From DASXMX01 sp036794395 (GTDB lineage Bacteria > Planctomycetota > Phycisphaerae > Tepidisphaerales > Tepidisphaeraceae), in the NCBI GenBank assembly GCA_036794395.1, contig DAIRGS010000381.1, positions 1 through 6,463 of the forward strand: 6,463 bases of DNA, in the 5' to 3' direction. The notes below the pieces were generated by a model. That model was given only the letters and a program-made list of their open reading frames with translations. It searched no databases and had not been told where the DNA came from. The first letter of the stretch is position 1. The number at the start of each line of letters is the position of its first letter. This document shows positions 5,596-6,463 of the stretch, in pieces. A program made the translations under genes and the position numbers.

Positions 5596-6429
5596 ATGGC
5601 TATCTCGATTACCTGCCCTCAGTGCCAGACAGAGGCCGTCGTTCCAGATTCGGCCGCCGGTTGCAAAGGCACGTGCCGCGTGTGCGGGGGAATCGTGCGT
5701 GTCCCGCCGCCCAGGCGATTGTGCTCTTCATGCGATGCAGACATCTCAGATGCGAAGCGAATCAAGGACAACAATGGCAATTATTTATGCGAGACGTGCT
5801 GGGCAGATTTGCGGACGCCGCACCCTTCGTCCGTCGAAGAAATGGCGGAAATTCTAACGCGGGCGTTCCCGGCCGCGTCGGGGAAGGCGACAATTGAAAC
5901 CACATGGAATGGGTCCAAATCAGTCCGCTACTCGTGTCCTAGCTGCGGTGTTGCCCTTGACTCACCACTCGACGAGGCTGGAAACCGTGAACAGTGTCCT
6001 CATTGTCAGCAGTTCTTCGTCGTGCCCGGCCAAGCAGAGCGTGAACGCCTCGACTCACAACACGTCAAAAAACAACAGCAACAATTCAGGGAACAAGTCG
6101 AAGCGGCGAAGCGAGAGACCATAACGCTAAGGAATTTAGCCCAGCAGACGAAACAATTGCAGGAGAAATACCCTGTAGTCCACCAAGAAAGCCGACCTTT
6201 GCGAGCAGAGCAGGCCCGACAAGACGAACGGCAGCAGGTAGAACAAGAAATGTACAAAACCAGCAGAAGCTGCATCAGCCTGTTTGTATGTCTGGCGACA
6301 GCACTGGTGTTGGGGTTCTTTATTGCGTTGTCGGGAATTCCGATTATCGAGGGACCGCAAAACCATAGAACGTGGACTGCGCTTGGTTATATTGACACTG
6401 CGCTTAGCCTAGGCCCTATTCAAGCGTGA
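5596..6429 (+). CDS. Triple zinc-ribbon protein with coiled coil and C-terminal membrane segment
   Basis: A 277-residue protein with three four-cysteine modules: C7/C10/C27/C30 (CPQC and CRVC, of a type I associate with planctomycete zinc-ribbon proteins), C43/C46/C65/C68 (CSSC and CETC, LIM-like spacing) and C114/C117/C134/C137 (CPSC and CPHC). Residues about 145-220 are rich in Gln, Glu, Arg and Lys and should form a coiled coil. Residues about 224-246 are a single hydrophobic segment, followed by a 30-residue tail. There is no signal peptide, so the ribbons probably face the cytoplasm, with the protein tail-anchored. I chose the ATG at 5596 because the ribbon fold begins immediately after it. 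An in-frame TTG at 5587 is the alternative, and the Shine-Dalgarno is weak for both (GAAAG at 5582-5586). The role is unknown; protein-protein or nucleic-acid binding by the ribbons is possible. Confidence 0.8.
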   Translation: MAISITCPQCQTEAVVPDSAAGCKGTCRVCGGIVRVPPPRRLCSSCDADISDAKRIKDNNGNYLCETCWADLRTPHPSSVEEMAEILTRAFPAASGKATIETTWNGSKSVRYSCPSCGVALDSPLDEAGNREQCPHCQQFFVVPGQAERERLDSQHVKKQQQQFREQVEAAKRETITLRNLAQQTKQLQEKYPVVHQESRPLRAEQARQDERQQVEQEMYKTSRSCISLFVCLATALVLGFFIALSGIPIIEGPQNHRTWTALGYIDTALSLGPIQA

Positions 6430-6439
6430 TTTTCTTTCC

Positions 6440-6455
6440 CGCGGCGTGAGCCGCG
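6440..6455. repeat. GC-rich hairpin after the last gene
   Basis: CGCGGC and GCCGCG are perfect 6-bp arms around a GTGA tetraloop, 10 bp after the final stop codon. No T run follows on either strand (A-rich on the right, T-rich on the left), so it is not a standard intrinsic terminator. It may mark the operon end as an mRNA-stabilising hairpin, or be a copy of a short dispersed intergenic palindrome. Confidence 0.4.
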
Positions 6456-6463
6456 CACAAAAA

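Noticed and set aside
1..6463. CRISPR array, tRNA, rRNA, insertion sequence or phage genes
   Set aside because: No regularly spaced repeats, no cloverleaf or rRNA sequence recognised, and no transposase, integrase or structural phage protein in any frame.

Overview
The window looks like chromosomal DNA of a GC-rich bacterium, most probably a planctomycete or a close relative in the PVC group. This is an inference, resting mainly on the last gene: its N-terminal zinc ribbon (C-x2-C near residue 7, a VPD segment, C-x2-C near residue 27, then a VRVPP tail) is of a type I associate with planctomycetes. The large secreted multidomain cyclophilin and the many small zinc-ribbon membrane proteins fit the same picture. 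No 16S, tRNA or other direct marker is present.

Layout. Positions 1-328 hold no convincing intact gene, only an open frame running in from the left edge that is broken by one stop codon. Positions 329-1038 (minus strand) carry a VapBC-type toxin-antitoxin pair: a ribbon-helix-helix antitoxin followed by a PIN-domain toxin, coupled by an ATGA overlap. An imperfect inverted repeat covers the antitoxin start site. Positions 1251-1592 (minus) encode a 113-residue XRE/Cro-type regulator. The 200-bp divergent region to its right holds a perfect 16-bp inverted repeat (GACGGT-CTAA-ACCGTC) and a further GACGGT half-site inside a candidate promoter facing rightward.

Positions 1793-6429 (plus) form a run of four co-directional genes, probably one operon: (1) a 707-residue exported protein with a galactose-binding-like beta domain, a second beta domain, a cyclophilin-type prolyl isomerase domain, a helical region and a C-terminal DnaJ-like cysteine module; (2) a 361-residue exported protein with a degenerate VWA-like domain, a coiled coil and the same kind of C-terminal cysteine module; (3) a 134-residue protein with two membrane segments flanked by a zinc ribbon at each end; (4) a 277-residue protein with three zinc ribbons, a Gln-rich coiled coil and one C-terminal membrane segment.

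All four proteins carry CxxC-pair zinc-binding modules, and two of them carry the CxxCxGxG form known from the zinc-binding region of DnaJ. The simplest reading is a membrane-associated or extracytoplasmic protein-folding or protein-handling module, possibly controlled by the divergent XRE regulator. The individual domains are recognisable. I do not recognise the combination as a described system, and its function is not established by the sequence.
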